Positions 45,481 to 54,915 of a DNA stretch of 64,000 nt are shown here, piece by piece (within the stretch, counting starts at the first letter, position 1; each line of letters begins with the position of its first letter). The stretch is from positions 157,865-221,864 of the forward strand of contig PJER01000001.1 of assembly GCA_002825465.1 (NCBI GenBank). Direction: 5' to 3'. The stretch is from Candidatus Thorarchaeota archaeon MP8T_1 (GTDB lineage: Archaea; Asgardarchaeota; Thorarchaeia; Thorarchaeales; Thorarchaeaceae). A model generated the notes under the pieces. It was given only the letters and a program-made list of their open reading frames with translations, ran no database searches and was not told the DNA's origin. A program made the position numbers and the translations under genes.

Positions 45481-45570
45481 CCGGTTGACTCAGGATTCGA
45501 TTCACTAATTCCTTAGTTCTTCAATCTCCCTCCTAACCACGCGATAAGAACGTGCTACCTCGGTAGCATC
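45481..45570 (+). ncRNA. Candidate structured RNA element, copy 1
   Basis: This lies in the 351-bp gap between the zinc-ribbon gene and the 45667 gene; the rest of the gap is AT-rich with no ORF. A TATA-like ATATTTATTAAG sits about 45460-45471. The 17-nt core CCCTCCTAACCACGCGA (45528-45544) recurs exactly at 46117-46133, and a hairpin TGCTAC-CTCG-GTAGCA (45553-45568) follows. The second copy has a hairpin at the same place with different pairs but the same CTAC/GTAG inner stem. The strand is inferred from the promoter; it may instead be a leader of the 45667 gene. Confidence 0.5.
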
Positions 45571-45666
45571 TCATTGATCTCGAATCGAATTCCTACTTTT
45601 CCTTCCTAGTCACTTGGATAGAAGAAATTATTTTGGTCCATCTAGATTCATGCCAGGGAAATAAAA

Positions 45667-45969
45667 ATGGTAGGAAAAATTGGAAAAGCATCAGCAGTAA
45701 TAGCTTCAGTTGCTTGGGGGCTTTTTGTTGTGCCTGGTTTCTTTTTGTGTATGCCAGCTGCCATAGCAACGAGTTTTCATGAATCACCGCTGTGTCCATT
45801 TATTGAAAGATCAGCAATTTTTCTAATACCCATCTTTGCTCTCTTCACTGGGATATTCATTCTCTCTATCGTTTGTGATGATTCTCAATCAGAAAAGGAG
45901 ATGCATCGTCAAATCGAATTAGAGAAGCAAAAAGAGGCTCAGAGTAAGACTAGAAAACAACTCGATTGA
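45667..45969 (+). CDS. Small two-helix membrane protein with charged tail
   Basis: 100 residues: helices at about 8-33 and 48-68, then a tail rich in Glu, Lys and Gln (about 75-100) likely helical and cytoplasmic. No clear Shine-Dalgarno (AGGGAA at 45656-45661 is plausible). Family unknown. It follows the first structured element by about 100 bp, as the 46260 gene follows the second. Confidence 0.5.
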   Translation: MVGKIGKASAVIASVAWGLFVVPGFFLCMPAAIATSFHESPLCPFIERSAIFLIPIFALFTGIFILSIVCDDSQSEKEMHRQIELEKQKEAQSKTRKQLD

Positions 45970-46080
45970 CTTATTCTATTTCTCTGCATAAGAGATTATG
46001 AAAACCATAAATGAGTATTTACTCAAAGATAATTATTCTTAATGTACCTAACAAATACTTAATATATCATCTGAAAAGAA

Positions 46081-46155
46081 ACGGTCATAGGGTTCGGTGA
46101 AGAGATATTCAAACTCCCCTCCTAACCACGCGAATATCCTACAGCAGTAGGATCT
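46081..46155 (+). ncRNA. Candidate structured RNA element, copy 2
   Basis: The 290-bp gap 45970-46259 holds a TATA-like ACTTAATATATC (about 46057-46068), then the core CCCTCCTAACCACGCGA (46117-46133) and a 7-bp hairpin ATCCTAC-AGCA-GTAGGAT (46136-46153). Relative to copy 1, the outer stem pairs have changed on both sides (TG/CA to ATC/GAT) while CTAC/GTAG is kept, which is compensatory change. Both copies also share CGGT about 17-19 nt after the TATA centre and TTCAA before the core. Confidence 0.5.
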
Positions 46156-46259
46156 ACTTTCCCTAATTTTCTCCGATCCGGGCCCATATTATCTTTTTAT
46201 CCAATCAATCCTTTAGAAACATTCATACCTATCTTTTACAAAATGAAAGACGAACACTG

Positions 46260-46589
46260 ATGAGAAGACCAGCAGTACGACCGAAACCTCCCCGAGGGAC
46301 TAAGAGAATTAGACCGAGAGTAATTCAAGGATTGATGCGGGTTGCTGTTGGTCCTGCAATAGTTTACCTTGCTGCTGGTACCAATAATGCATACAAGCTC
46401 ACAAGAGAGAATGTCGAGATTCTTGAGGTAGATACAAGAAAAATGGTAGAAGAACTCACCGAGGATGAAGTCAGAAAAACAATGGATAAGTTAAATGTAA
46501 AATCACTGCCATTAACAGATGATGAAGAGCAAATTGTGAGATTAGCTTCAAAGTATGTTCTTGCAGGATACTTCATCCTGAAGGAATAG
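46260..46589 (+). CDS. Small basic-acidic protein, unknown function
   Basis: 109 residues. The first 25 residues are strongly basic with Pro (MRRPAVRPKPPRGTKRIRPR), a short hydrophobic stretch follows (about 30-42, V-A-V-G-P-A-I-V-Y-L-A-A-G), and the rest is acidic and helical with E-E-L-T-E-D-E-V-R-K. It may bind nucleic acid through the N-terminus. No family recognised. Convergent with the WD40 gene, 5 bp apart. Confidence 0.5.
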   Translation: MRRPAVRPKPPRGTKRIRPRVIQGLMRVAVGPAIVYLAAGTNNAYKLTRENVEILEVDTRKMVEELTEDEVRKTMDKLNVKSLPLTDDEEQIVRLASKYVLAGYFILKE

Positions 46590-46594
46590 CATCA

Positions 46595-47743
46595 CTACTT
46601 TTTGATTACTAAATGTGGGCCATCGATCTTGACTGGCATTTCAGGTGGCAGATCGAGCAACCAATCTTCAAGTTCTTCCAGACTCTCGAATCGTAATAAG
46701 GTAGCAAGTCTCAACAAGGGAAGGGTCTCGTAGCGAGTCATAACCTTCTTCAGCTGTACCATTCTGAAGGCCTCAAGTTCAGCTTTTGCTTCTTCAGCAA
46801 GTTCTTTGGATGAATCAATCCATGGACTGTTCAAATCAAAATCCCAGACCTGAATCAATCCGTCAATATTCCCAGTAATTACATGACGACAATCCTTTGT
46901 AATAGTAAGTGCATGAACATTCTCCGTGTGTGTGAGGTTTGCAAGAAGTACACCTCCTCTCAAGACCCACACTCGAACAGTGCCATCTGGCGAACCAGTA
47001 ATTACGTGTTGACCATCATATGAAATATGAATTTTCAGAATTGGGGCATTGTGACCAGACATTGTTTTAATTAACGTACCAGTTTCGAGATCCCACAGGT
47101 AGACATTGCCATGCTGGTCTCCTGAAAGAATGTACTTGGAATCTGCAGTCATTGTTATTGCAGTAACATGGCCCTTATGACCACTAAGGGTATGAATCAG
47201 AGTATCAAGTTCGAAATCACGAACCCATACCACTCCAGGATATCGCTCACCAGGAATTCGTCGACTTCCCACTAGCAAGTGTCTTCCATCAGGACTGATT
47301 GTCATGGAATATATTCCATATTCATGCTCTGTCTTTCTGAGTAGAACACCTCTATCAACATCCCATGTACGAACAAGACCATCTTCTCCACCAGTCACTA
47401 TAAATCGCTGGTCAGGACTTACTGCAACCGCAGCAATATGAGCTGAATTTGGAGCAAGGGAACTGACAAGCTCACGTTTATGAATATCCCAAATCTTCAC
47501 AGCGAGGTCTTTGTCAGCAACAGATACCAGATGTTTCCCATCAGGCATCATTGCCATGTTATAGACAGGACCTTCGTGCCCGACAAATCGGTGGAGTTCT
47601 TTTCCACTTGAAAAATCCCAGAGACGAATAGTTGCATCCTGCCCTCCAGAAATGATCATTTGTCCTGTGGGAGTAGTAACAAGTGACCATATTGTAAATT
47701 CATGGCCTTCCATCTGATTACTAGGCGTTAGTTCACTATCCAA
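46595..47743 (-). CDS. WD40 beta-propeller protein
   Basis: About 382 residues from TTG 47743, supported by GAGGGGGCG about 9 nt upstream; GTG 47782 would place the start inside a palindrome, and ATG 47710 (MEGHEF) is a minimal start. Seven repeats with G-H ... (V/I)-x-x-W-D spacing (IRLWDF, VKIWDI, VRTWDV, VYLWDL, VRVWVL, IQVWDF and one divergent V-W-V-R-D-F), so one full propeller. The last 80 residues form a helical extension. Such proteins are scaffolds and are common in eukaryotes and Asgard archaea. Partner unknown. Confidence 0.85.
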   Translation of the reverse strand: MDSELTPSNQMEGHEFTIWSLVTTPTGQMIISGGQDATIRLWDFSSGKELHRFVGHEGPVYNMAMMPDGKHLVSVADKDLAVKIWDIHKRELVSSLAPNSAHIAAVAVSPDQRFIVTGGEDGLVRTWDVDRGVLLRKTEHEYGIYSMTISPDGRHLLVGSRRIPGERYPGVVWVRDFELDTLIHTLSGHKGHVTAITMTADSKYILSGDQHGNVYLWDLETGTLIKTMSGHNAPILKIHISYDGQHVITGSPDGTVRVWVLRGGVLLANLTHTENVHALTITKDCRHVITGNIDGLIQVWDFDLNSPWIDSSKELAEEAKAELEAFRMVQLKKVMTRYETLPLLRLATLLRFESLEELEDWLLDLPPEMPVKIDGPHLVIKK

Positions 47744-47761
47744 GTCTTGACGCCCCCTCAA

Positions 47762-47780
47762 GTTTACTGGCGCAGTAAAC
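47762..47780. promoter_or_regulatory. Palindrome upstream of WD40 gene
   Basis: GTTTACTG-GCG-CAGTAAAC, a perfect 8-bp inverted repeat about 20 nt before the preferred TTG start. It is placed as an operator or a leader hairpin of the WD40 gene. Confidence 0.45.
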
Positions 47781-47825
47781 ACGTATGAAATGAATCAACA
47801 AAAGGTTGTCGTTTGTTGCTAGAAC

Positions 47826-47865
47826 AAAAAAGAAGAGAGGTGGGTGGTAACAAGTACCACCACCT
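47826..47865 (-). terminator. Terminator of the pyrophosphatase gene
   Basis: AGGTGGGTGGTA and TACCACCACCT pair over 11 bp with one bulged G and a 5-nt loop, 18 bp after the hppA stop. On the minus strand it is followed by CTCTTCTTTTTTG. Confidence 0.7.
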
Positions 47866-47883
47866 TAGACTATTGATTTTACT

Positions 47884-50289
47884 CTATATTGCTTCTGCAG
47901 CTACTTCTTCACCAACACCAAAGTCAGCGGGTTTCATGCTCTTGCGGATTGACCAGAGGGTCAGCAAGAAGAGTAACAGAAGAGCTAACAAAGCAGGGAC
48001 CATCATTCCTATCCAGTCGTTCTCAATCATGACGAGAACAGGAGCAAGAATTAAAGCTAGTAGATTAACTACCTTAATCATTGGGTTGAGTGCTGGACCA
48101 GCGGTGTCCTTCAATGGGTCACCTACAGTATCACCAACAACTCCACACTTATGACGCTCTGAGCCTTTACCTGTATTATGCTCTGGATCGCATACTTCAT
48201 CTTCGATGGCTTTCTTAGCGTTATCGTATGCACCACCAGTGTTGGACATAAAGACAGCGAGTAACTGACCAGACACGATGATTCCACCAAGGAAACCACC
48301 AAGAGATGCGACCCCGAATAGGATTCCAACAATAATTGGAATGCTAACAGTCATAGCTGCTAGGGAAATGAGTTCCTTCTGAGCAGCTGTTGTAGAGATA
48401 TCGACAGCTCTATCATAGTCAGGTTCCTTAGTACCTTCAAGAATTCCAGGGATCTTAAACTGTCTCCGAACCTCTTTGACCATTTCTCCTGCAGCACGAG
48501 TAACTGCTTTGATATTCACTGCTGAGAACAGCCATGGAAGTGCAGCACCCAAGAGGAGTCCTGAGAAGACTCTGGGGTCATCAAGGAACAAGTGCGCCAC
48601 TGGAGTAGCTAATCTATGGAGGGCAACTACCACAAAGCTATCGAAGAGGCTTACAGCTGCAATGACTGCAGAAGCGATTGCAACACCCTTAGTGATAGCC
48701 TTGGTTGTGTTACCAACAGCATCTAGCTCTGCCATTGTTTTCATAGATTCTTTGTCAAAGTCACCAGGTGAGAGTTCACCAATACCAGCTGCATTGTCTG
48801 AGATTGGCCCGAAGCTGTCCATAGCTACGTTATTACCAGTATGTGAAAGCATACCAATACCAATCAGAGCAATTCCATAGAGAGTCCAGAGTGTACCACT
48901 CATAGCAGCAACAGTGAACGGAAGCGCAATTATTCCTGAGAAGAGGAACCAAGCAATTCCAAATGTTGCAACAATTACAATAACAGCCGCAACTGCTGAC
49001 TCGTATCCGGCAACTAATCCTGAGAGAATCATGGTTGCAGTACCAGTATCTGTTGCCTTGACAATCTCCTGAACCGGAGGTTTCTTGAGTGAAGTGAAGT
49101 AACTTGTAATTGGATTGAATGATACAGCTAGCATAACACCTACTGCGATGAGTATTCCAAATCGGATATCACCAACATATAACCAAGACAACAACATTGT
49201 AAGAACTATAGTAAAGATACTTGATGCTTCATATGAGAGAAACATTGCCTTCTCTGCGTAGACTGCACGCTTCTTGAGCAGTTTTGGCCATACTGGTACC
49301 ATCACAGTACCAATCATTGAACTAATGACACCTACTGCTCTAACAAAGAGTGGGAACACAACAACTGCGAGTGCTCCACCAGGGAGAAGAGATGCATTGT
49401 GTGCAGGGTCAATGTATAGGACAATAGCAAGAATCAAGGCAGAAACAATAGTGACTTCATATGATTCGAAGATGTCTGCTGCCATTCCAGCACAGTCTCC
49501 AACGTTGTCACCAACAAGATCAGCAATAACTGCTGCATTTCTTGGGTCATCTTCTGGAAGTCCCTGTTCAACCTTGCCAACTAAGTCTGCACCAACATCA
49601 GCGGCCTTTGTGTAAATACCACCACCAACTCTCATGAAAAGAGCAAGAAGTGTACCACCAAGACCAAATCCAAGGAGTGCATCTGGTGCGGCTATACCAT
49701 AGATAATGAATATCATAGTACCACCAAGCAGACCAAGACCATCGGTCAGCATTCCAGTGAATGTTCCTCCACGGTAGGAGATGGTTAGTGCTCGATTATA
49801 TCTATTAGTACCTTCTCGAGTAGCCTGAGCAACACGTATGTTTGATTCAACTGCGATACGCATACCAAGTTGACCAACCATAAGTGAGAAGCTAGCACCT
49901 AATACAAATGCTATTGATCGACCGATACCAACTATTATTCTTGCATTCTCAAGAGCAATTGGATCTGCTCCGATATCTTCAAGATCAATACCAAAAAGTG
50001 CTGCAGTTCCTGCCTCAGGAATTGTGATGTATACAGTGAAGAAGAGAAGGAATGCTAGAACAACTAGAATTGGAATGATTGTCTTAAGCTGCCTATCAAG
50101 ATAAGACAAGGCACCTTCACGAATACCATTCCAGACCTTCTGCATCTGCTCTGTACCCTTTGGTTGGGCCATTACGCCTTTCCTGAGCCACCAGGCATAC
50201 GCGAGACTTACGAATGCTGCTGCTACGACAATCCAAATCATGACTTGTTCGTACCAATGCATTCCCAAGAATGTCTCGAATAATTGCAT
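47884..50289 (-). CDS. hppA: Membrane-bound ion-pumping pyrophosphatase, K+-independent type
   Basis: 801 residues, about 16 helices, longer than the roughly 670-700 of many homologues. The catalytic loop D-V-G-A-D-L-V-G-K-V-E and D-L-V-G-D-N-V-G-D-C-A-G-M-A-A-D (about 230-272) and the C-terminal D-N-A-K-K-x-I-E and G-D-T-V-G-D-P-L-K-D-T blocks are intact. Near residue 525 the motif G-N-T-T-K-A-I-T-K-G has Lys where K+-dependent enzymes have Ala, pointing to the K+-independent, proton-pumping class. It hydrolyses PPi and exports H+, recovering energy from biosynthetic PPi. Monocistronic. Confidence 0.95.
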   Translation of the reverse strand: MQLFETFLGMHWYEQVMIWIVVAAAFVSLAYAWWLRKGVMAQPKGTEQMQKVWNGIREGALSYLDRQLKTIIPILVVLAFLLFFTVYITIPEAGTAALFGIDLEDIGADPIALENARIIVGIGRSIAFVLGASFSLMVGQLGMRIAVESNIRVAQATREGTNRYNRALTISYRGGTFTGMLTDGLGLLGGTMIFIIYGIAAPDALLGFGLGGTLLALFMRVGGGIYTKAADVGADLVGKVEQGLPEDDPRNAAVIADLVGDNVGDCAGMAADIFESYEVTIVSALILAIVLYIDPAHNASLLPGGALAVVVFPLFVRAVGVISSMIGTVMVPVWPKLLKKRAVYAEKAMFLSYEASSIFTIVLTMLLSWLYVGDIRFGILIAVGVMLAVSFNPITSYFTSLKKPPVQEIVKATDTGTATMILSGLVAGYESAVAAVIVIVATFGIAWFLFSGIIALPFTVAAMSGTLWTLYGIALIGIGMLSHTGNNVAMDSFGPISDNAAGIGELSPGDFDKESMKTMAELDAVGNTTKAITKGVAIASAVIAAVSLFDSFVVVALHRLATPVAHLFLDDPRVFSGLLLGAALPWLFSAVNIKAVTRAAGEMVKEVRRQFKIPGILEGTKEPDYDRAVDISTTAAQKELISLAAMTVSIPIIVGILFGVASLGGFLGGIIVSGQLLAVFMSNTGGAYDNAKKAIEDEVCDPEHNTGKGSERHKCGVVGDTVGDPLKDTAGPALNPMIKVVNLLALILAPVLVMIENDWIGMMVPALLALLLLFLLTLWSIRKSMKPADFGVGEEVAAEAI

Positions 50290-50406
50290 AGTTCATTTCA
50301 CCATCCCGTCTCTCTAGGCATGTAGATACTTTCGGTAGCACAAATGTGCAAGCCTAGATTCCGGTATGAATTGACACTCAAGCCAAAAAAACCACTTCTT
50401 AAGGGT

Positions 50407-50469
50407 ATCCTTGAAGGATTAATGAGTATTCGATAGTAGGAAGTTTTTTAGAATACTTTACCATGGTAA
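50407..50469. promoter_or_regulatory. Upstream region of the BMP-PLD gene with two palindromes
   Basis: ATCCTT-G-AAGGAT (50407-50419) and TTACCATGGTAA (50458-50469) are perfect palindromes about 90 and 35 bp before the start codon. Either could be an operator; short palindromes arise by chance. Confidence 0.3.
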
Positions 50470-50500
50470 CTTCAACCAATCTGTGAATTGAGGGAAATAG

Positions 50501-53500
50501 ATGGCTAATCAAACCAGATTACTGAGTCTTTTTGTAGTGTCCATTATGCTTCTGGGATTGTTCGTTGGTCAATCAATAGATATCACATCCAATACGCAAT
50601 CAAAAGTTGAGGAAAGCTATGATAGTGCTGCTCTATCTTGGAAAGTAGCAGTAGTATTCTCAACTGCGGGATTAGGAGATGACAGTTGGAACGATCAAGT
50701 ATACAAAGGATTGGTTGAAGCCAAAAATAGATGGCGTATTGACTTTGAATATTCTGAACCAAGTCAAATCAGCCAATATGAATCACACCTTCGTAACTTT
50801 CTTGAAAATCCTAGTTATTCAGAACCATATGATCTTGTAATCTGTGTTGGTTATGACCAACAAGTTGCTCTAGAATCAGTAGCTGCGGACTATCCAAGTC
50901 AATACTTTGCAATTGTGGAAGCAACTCCAGATACCATAACTTATCCAAATATAGCGGCTTTACGATTTGATGTGGCTGAAGGAGCAGCCTTGGTTGGAGC
51001 TATGGCAGGTTTGATGACCGTTGCCAATAATGTAAGCTTCATTGGTGGATTCAATGTTCCATGGGTCAACTTGAACAGAGATGGTTTCATTTTTGGTGCG
51101 GAGTATTACAATCCAACAATAATCAGTAATTATGAATATACTAATGATTGGGTGGATACCACAACTGCGCAGAACCTTGCTGATGAACTGTATTCAGGTG
51201 GAACCGATATCATCTATACATTTGCTGGACGTGCTGAGGAAGGTGTCTTTACAAGTGCCAAGAACAACAATGGAACACCGGGTTTTGATAATCCATTGTG
51301 GGTCATAGGATCAGATACACGAAGGATGTACCTAGGTTGTGCAGATCCTGAAAACCCAACCGCTCCAACTGTTGCACTTACTACTATGATAATGAATGCA
51401 ACACCTGGAATAGTGAGTGTTATCAGTCATGTTCTAAATGGAACATTCACAGGAGGAATAAAGGTACAAAATGCTGAATCCAAAGGAGTCCACATTGAGA
51501 TTCGTTCAGAATTGCTTGAAATCCCTCAAAACATACTCGATGAAGTTGAAGATTTCAGACAAGGCATCATCAATGGAAGCATAACTGTACCAGGAAGTCT
51601 CGGTGGAACAACACTGACAGAGAAAGATGTTAGTAATTTCAAACCGATCACATTCAAAACAATAACAAATGATATGAATATGACAACTTTTGCATCTCCA
51701 GATGGAAGTCGAGATGCTCTTTGGAAATTCCTGAATGCAGCGAATGAGAGCATCTATGTTGAAGTTTTCGGGATAAATCATCCGGATATTCTAGAACTTG
51801 TTAAAGATATACATACAACAAAACCATGGATCGATATGAAATTCCTGATTGGATGGAATAGTATTGGATATTATAGTCCGAATGATTATGTCGCAAATAA
51901 TCTAACACTTGCAGGAATTCCTGTCAAGTGGACTAATTCTTCTGACTTCACTTATGCTCATCAGAAGTTCGTTGTTATAGACAACAAAACTACCATAGTG
52001 CATTCAGGCAATTGGGCAAAGACAAGCTTCCCAGACCTAACGTATGATGCAAACAGAGAATGGAATATTGCATTAACAGACACTGAAGTTGCGGATTGCT
52101 ATCTCTCAGTATTTCACAAAGATTGGAATAGAGGAACTGACTACAATGCGACTCTTCATGGAACAGGGTCACCTCTGACTGATCCAACTGCAACAAGTAC
52201 CTATCCAAGGCCTTTTGCTACTGCAGGTGAATTCAGTGGTGTTACCTCAGTCACACCGATTTTCAGCCCAGAAACTAGTCTTGAGGGAATTCTATGGTGT
52301 ATAAATCAGGCAAGATTTACACTTGATATCCAGATTCCTTACTTTACAAATGTTGGAGATGGAGGACAAGTCGATGAGATTGTCAATGCCATTCTCGCAG
52401 CAAAGGATCGAGGAGTGACTGTTCGTGTTATTTCAGAAGAGAGTTATGATTGGGTAGAGATAGAGCAGATTCTAGTCGAGCATGGTATTCCAATTGTTTG
52501 GATGGACACAAGATGGTTCACAGCGAATCATAACAAAGGAATTATCGTTGATGGATCAATAGTTCTTGTTAGTAGTATCAACTATAGTGACAACAGTATT
52601 GTAGATAATCGTGAGGCAGGCATTATTATACAACATGAAGGAGTTGCGCAGTGGTTCCAAGATATATTCGATTTCGATTGGGGAATCGCAGATGCTGATG
52701 GAATGGAGCAAGTCAATCTGTATTGGTCACCGAACATTCCAACTAGTACTGATACAACAAATGTCACAGTTTATACTCAGCAACTCTACTCAGATGTGAC
52801 AGAAGTCATTCTAGGTGTCAAAATAGGGAGTGGAATTTGGACCAATCATACCATTACATCAAATGTCTATCCATCTTCTGAAGGACAGTTAGAAAATTAC
52901 TATTATGAGATTGCACCACAACCCCATGGAACTAGAATACTCGTACAAGCATTTGTACAAGCTCTAGGTGTGTGGCACAAAGGGCTCAATATGACAATTC
53001 ATGTCCTTGATAGCACAATAGATTATTGTGATGTTGATAATCCATCAGATATCTACTATGAAGAGGGAACAATCGGAAATGAAATCGTCTGGTCGCCTAG
53101 TGCCTTGACACCGGACAAGTATATCATTTTCCAAGATAATGTTTCAATAGATTCAGGTGATTGGGACGGGTCTCAAATTAGCTGGATAATAGATGGACTG
53201 GTTGTAGATACTTACAACTTTACAATAATGGTAAACGACACACTTGGTGATACAGCAATCAGTACTGTCTGGGTTAATGTCTTACCTCCTGAGGCACCAA
53301 TAATCACGGGTCCTAGCGACCTTGAAATGGAAATTGGGACAACAGGATGGGTAGTTGAATGGGAGGGTGAAGATGTTACACCGCACAGCTATGAGATCTT
53401 TAGAAATGATACATCTCAAATATCCAATTCCTGGAGTGCCTCACCTTGGACATTCAATTTCTCATTAGACGGACTAGAATTGGGAGTGTATAACTTCACA

Positions 53501-54289
53501 CTCTATCTGGAAGATGGACTTGGCAATAGTGCTTCAGATACAATCTGGGTCACAGTGGTCGATACAACAGATCCAACATTTATAGGAATTCCAGTTGGTT
53601 TTACCTATGAATACGGTTCAACACCATCATATCTGCGCTGGTATGCAGACGATTTAACATTAGATAGTTTTGAACTCTTACTGAATAGTGTTCATGAAAT
53701 GGGTGGGGATTTGACAGCTCCTATGGATTCCATCACTTATTACATTGACACACTTCAACCCAATGAATACAATATCACCGTAATTATTTGGGATGTAGCA
53801 GGGAATAGTAATAGTCATACTGTCTATACGACAATTGTAGACACAACAGATCCTACTGTTTCCCATCCGGATGATATAAGCTTCGTAGTCGGTACAACTG
53901 GGCAATCAATAACTTGGTCAGGTAATGACCTTCTGACATGGAATTATTCGGTTTATAGAGATACAGTTCAAATCATGTCAAATCAATGGAATTCTTCAAG
54001 CGAGAGTATAACAGTCGATCTCGATGACTTGGCTGTCGGTGAATACACGTTTACTCTCACTCTGTGGGATACAAGTGGCAATAGTGTCACCGATACTGTG
54101 ATTGTTACTGTCACTGAAGAAATCATCACAACGACCTCCTCATCGACAACAAGTACCACAACAAATACAACCACAGGTACTTACACTGGAACATCCGAAG
54201 GAACACCTTTAGAACAGATTGTCATGATTGCCATCGGGGCTGTTGTAGTTCTCATTGGGATATTATGTGGAGTAAAGAAAAAACGGTAA
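50501..54289 (+). CDS. Giant surface protein: BMP-type binding domain + phospholipase D domain + Ig-like repeats
   Basis: 1262 residues; signal peptide (about 1-27), start set by GAGGGAAATAG. Residues about 47-345 resemble the BMP/PnrA family of nucleoside- or lipoprotein-type binding proteins (K-V-A-V-V-F-S-T-A-G-L-G-D-D-S-W-N, V-G-Y-D-Q-Q). From about 400 two HKD motifs follow, HQKFVVID (residue 486) and HNKGIIVD (676), so a complete PLD active site. Then four Ig-like repeats of about 95 residues (T-x-x-W-x-x-x-x-L/V-T-P ... Y-x-F-T-L-x-L-x-D), a Thr/Ser stalk and a C-terminal helix ending KKKR. An anchored ectoenzyme that may bind a ligand and cleave phosphodiesters. Confidence 0.75.
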   Translation: MANQTRLLSLFVVSIMLLGLFVGQSIDITSNTQSKVEESYDSAALSWKVAVVFSTAGLGDDSWNDQVYKGLVEAKNRWRIDFEYSEPSQISQYESHLRNFLENPSYSEPYDLVICVGYDQQVALESVAADYPSQYFAIVEATPDTITYPNIAALRFDVAEGAALVGAMAGLMTVANNVSFIGGFNVPWVNLNRDGFIFGAEYYNPTIISNYEYTNDWVDTTTAQNLADELYSGGTDIIYTFAGRAEEGVFTSAKNNNGTPGFDNPLWVIGSDTRRMYLGCADPENPTAPTVALTTMIMNATPGIVSVISHVLNGTFTGGIKVQNAESKGVHIEIRSELLEIPQNILDEVEDFRQGIINGSITVPGSLGGTTLTEKDVSNFKPITFKTITNDMNMTTFASPDGSRDALWKFLNAANESIYVEVFGINHPDILELVKDIHTTKPWIDMKFLIGWNSIGYYSPNDYVANNLTLAGIPVKWTNSSDFTYAHQKFVVIDNKTTIVHSGNWAKTSFPDLTYDANREWNIALTDTEVADCYLSVFHKDWNRGTDYNATLHGTGSPLTDPTATSTYPRPFATAGEFSGVTSVTPIFSPETSLEGILWCINQARFTLDIQIPYFTNVGDGGQVDEIVNAILAAKDRGVTVRVISEESYDWVEIEQILVEHGIPIVWMDTRWFTANHNKGIIVDGSIVLVSSINYSDNSIVDNREAGIIIQHEGVAQWFQDIFDFDWGIADADGMEQVNLYWSPNIPTSTDTTNVTVYTQQLYSDVTEVILGVKIGSGIWTNHTITSNVYPSSEGQLENYYYEIAPQPHGTRILVQAFVQALGVWHKGLNMTIHVLDSTIDYCDVDNPSDIYYEEGTIGNEIVWSPSALTPDKYIIFQDNVSIDSGDWDGSQISWIIDGLVVDTYNFTIMVNDTLGDTAISTVWVNVLPPEAPIITGPSDLEMEIGTTGWVVEWEGEDVTPHSYEIFRNDTSQISNSWSASPWTFNFSLDGLELGVYNFTLYLEDGLGNSASDTIWVTVVDTTDPTFIGIPVGFTYEYGSTPSYLRWYADDLTLDSFELLLNSVHEMGGDLTAPMDSITYYIDTLQPNEYNITVIIWDVAGNSNSHTVYTTIVDTTDPTVSHPDDISFVVGTTGQSITWSGNDLLTWNYSVYRDTVQIMSNQWNSSSESITVDLDDLAVGEYTFTLTLWDTSGNSVTDTVIVTVTEEIITTTSSSTTSTTTNTTTGTYTGTSEGTPLEQIVMIAIGAVVVLIGILCGVKKKR

Positions 54290-54444
54290 GAAGAGGCGAC
54301 ACATTCCATCGTATCTATCTTCGAGTCTGCAGCTGTAGAAGAGGAGATAAGCATCTGTATCATTGTATTTTGGTAGAATGCATTAGAAGCTTGAAAAATT
54401 GGATAGCAACTAATGCATCAATCTATACAGGAGCGAAATTTTTC

Positions 54445-54552
54445 ATGATTCAGTGCAATAGATGTAAGAAGAAGATTAGAGGAGAACCAACCTATGTTGG
54501 GTCTTCAAAGAGTCCCTACTGCAAAACTTGTGCAGGTAAGCTAACGAAATAA
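54445..54552 (+). CDS. Mini zinc-ribbon protein (35 aa)
   Basis: ATG 54445 with CAGGAGCG about 10 nt upstream; the open frame extends upstream without support. C-N-R-C near the start and C-K-T-C near the end form one zinc site in a 35-residue protein. The next gene, 24 bp on, also carries zinc-binding Cys pairs. Likely a small structural or nucleic-acid-binding module; function unknown. Confidence 0.6.
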   Translation: MIQCNRCKKKIRGEPTYVGSSKSPYCKTCAGKLTK

Positions 54553-54576
54553 GTATGTTAGTAGGAGGGGAACTCT

Positions 54577-54909
54577 ATGGACAAATATCCGTATGAAGGG
54601 CAATACGGAAACCCACACCCACGATGTGATTGGTGTGGTAGACTCTTCGAGCATAGTATCTTAGACCCATTAGGGCAGATACCATATTGCTCATATGAGT
54701 GTAGAATGGCAGGATATTATGAACTAGGAAAAGGATTACTTGGAATATTCATATGTCTTGCAGTTCTCACAACAATACCATTCATTGATGTCATTCTGAG
54801 GCATGGCCTTGTTTACATCCCGATCATTCCAATCTTTTTGTGGATAACTGTCGCTTATTTCTGGAGAGGTGTGAAGATCGCTCGTAAGATGAGAGGTATG
54901 ACTAATTAG
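54577..54909 (+). CDS. Zinc-binding two-helix membrane protein
   Basis: 110 residues with a strong TAGGAGGGG upstream. C-D-W-C near residue 17 and C-S-Y-E-C near residue 38 form a zinc-binding domain with a H in between; helices at about 52-70 and 78-95 follow, then a basic tail. Operon with the mini zinc ribbon. It ends 6 bp before the tRNA on the opposite strand. Confidence 0.6.
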   Translation: MDKYPYEGQYGNPHPRCDWCGRLFEHSILDPLGQIPYCSYECRMAGYYELGKGLLGIFICLAVLTTIPFIDVILRHGLVYIPIIPIFLWITVAYFWRGVKIARKMRGMTN

Positions 54910-54915
54910 AAATAG

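Noticed and set aside
45528..46133. AGGAGG in the minus strand of the repeated core as a Shine-Dalgarno of a small gene
   Set aside because: Reading on that strand gives ORFs of 3 and 16 codons only, with no similarity between the copies.
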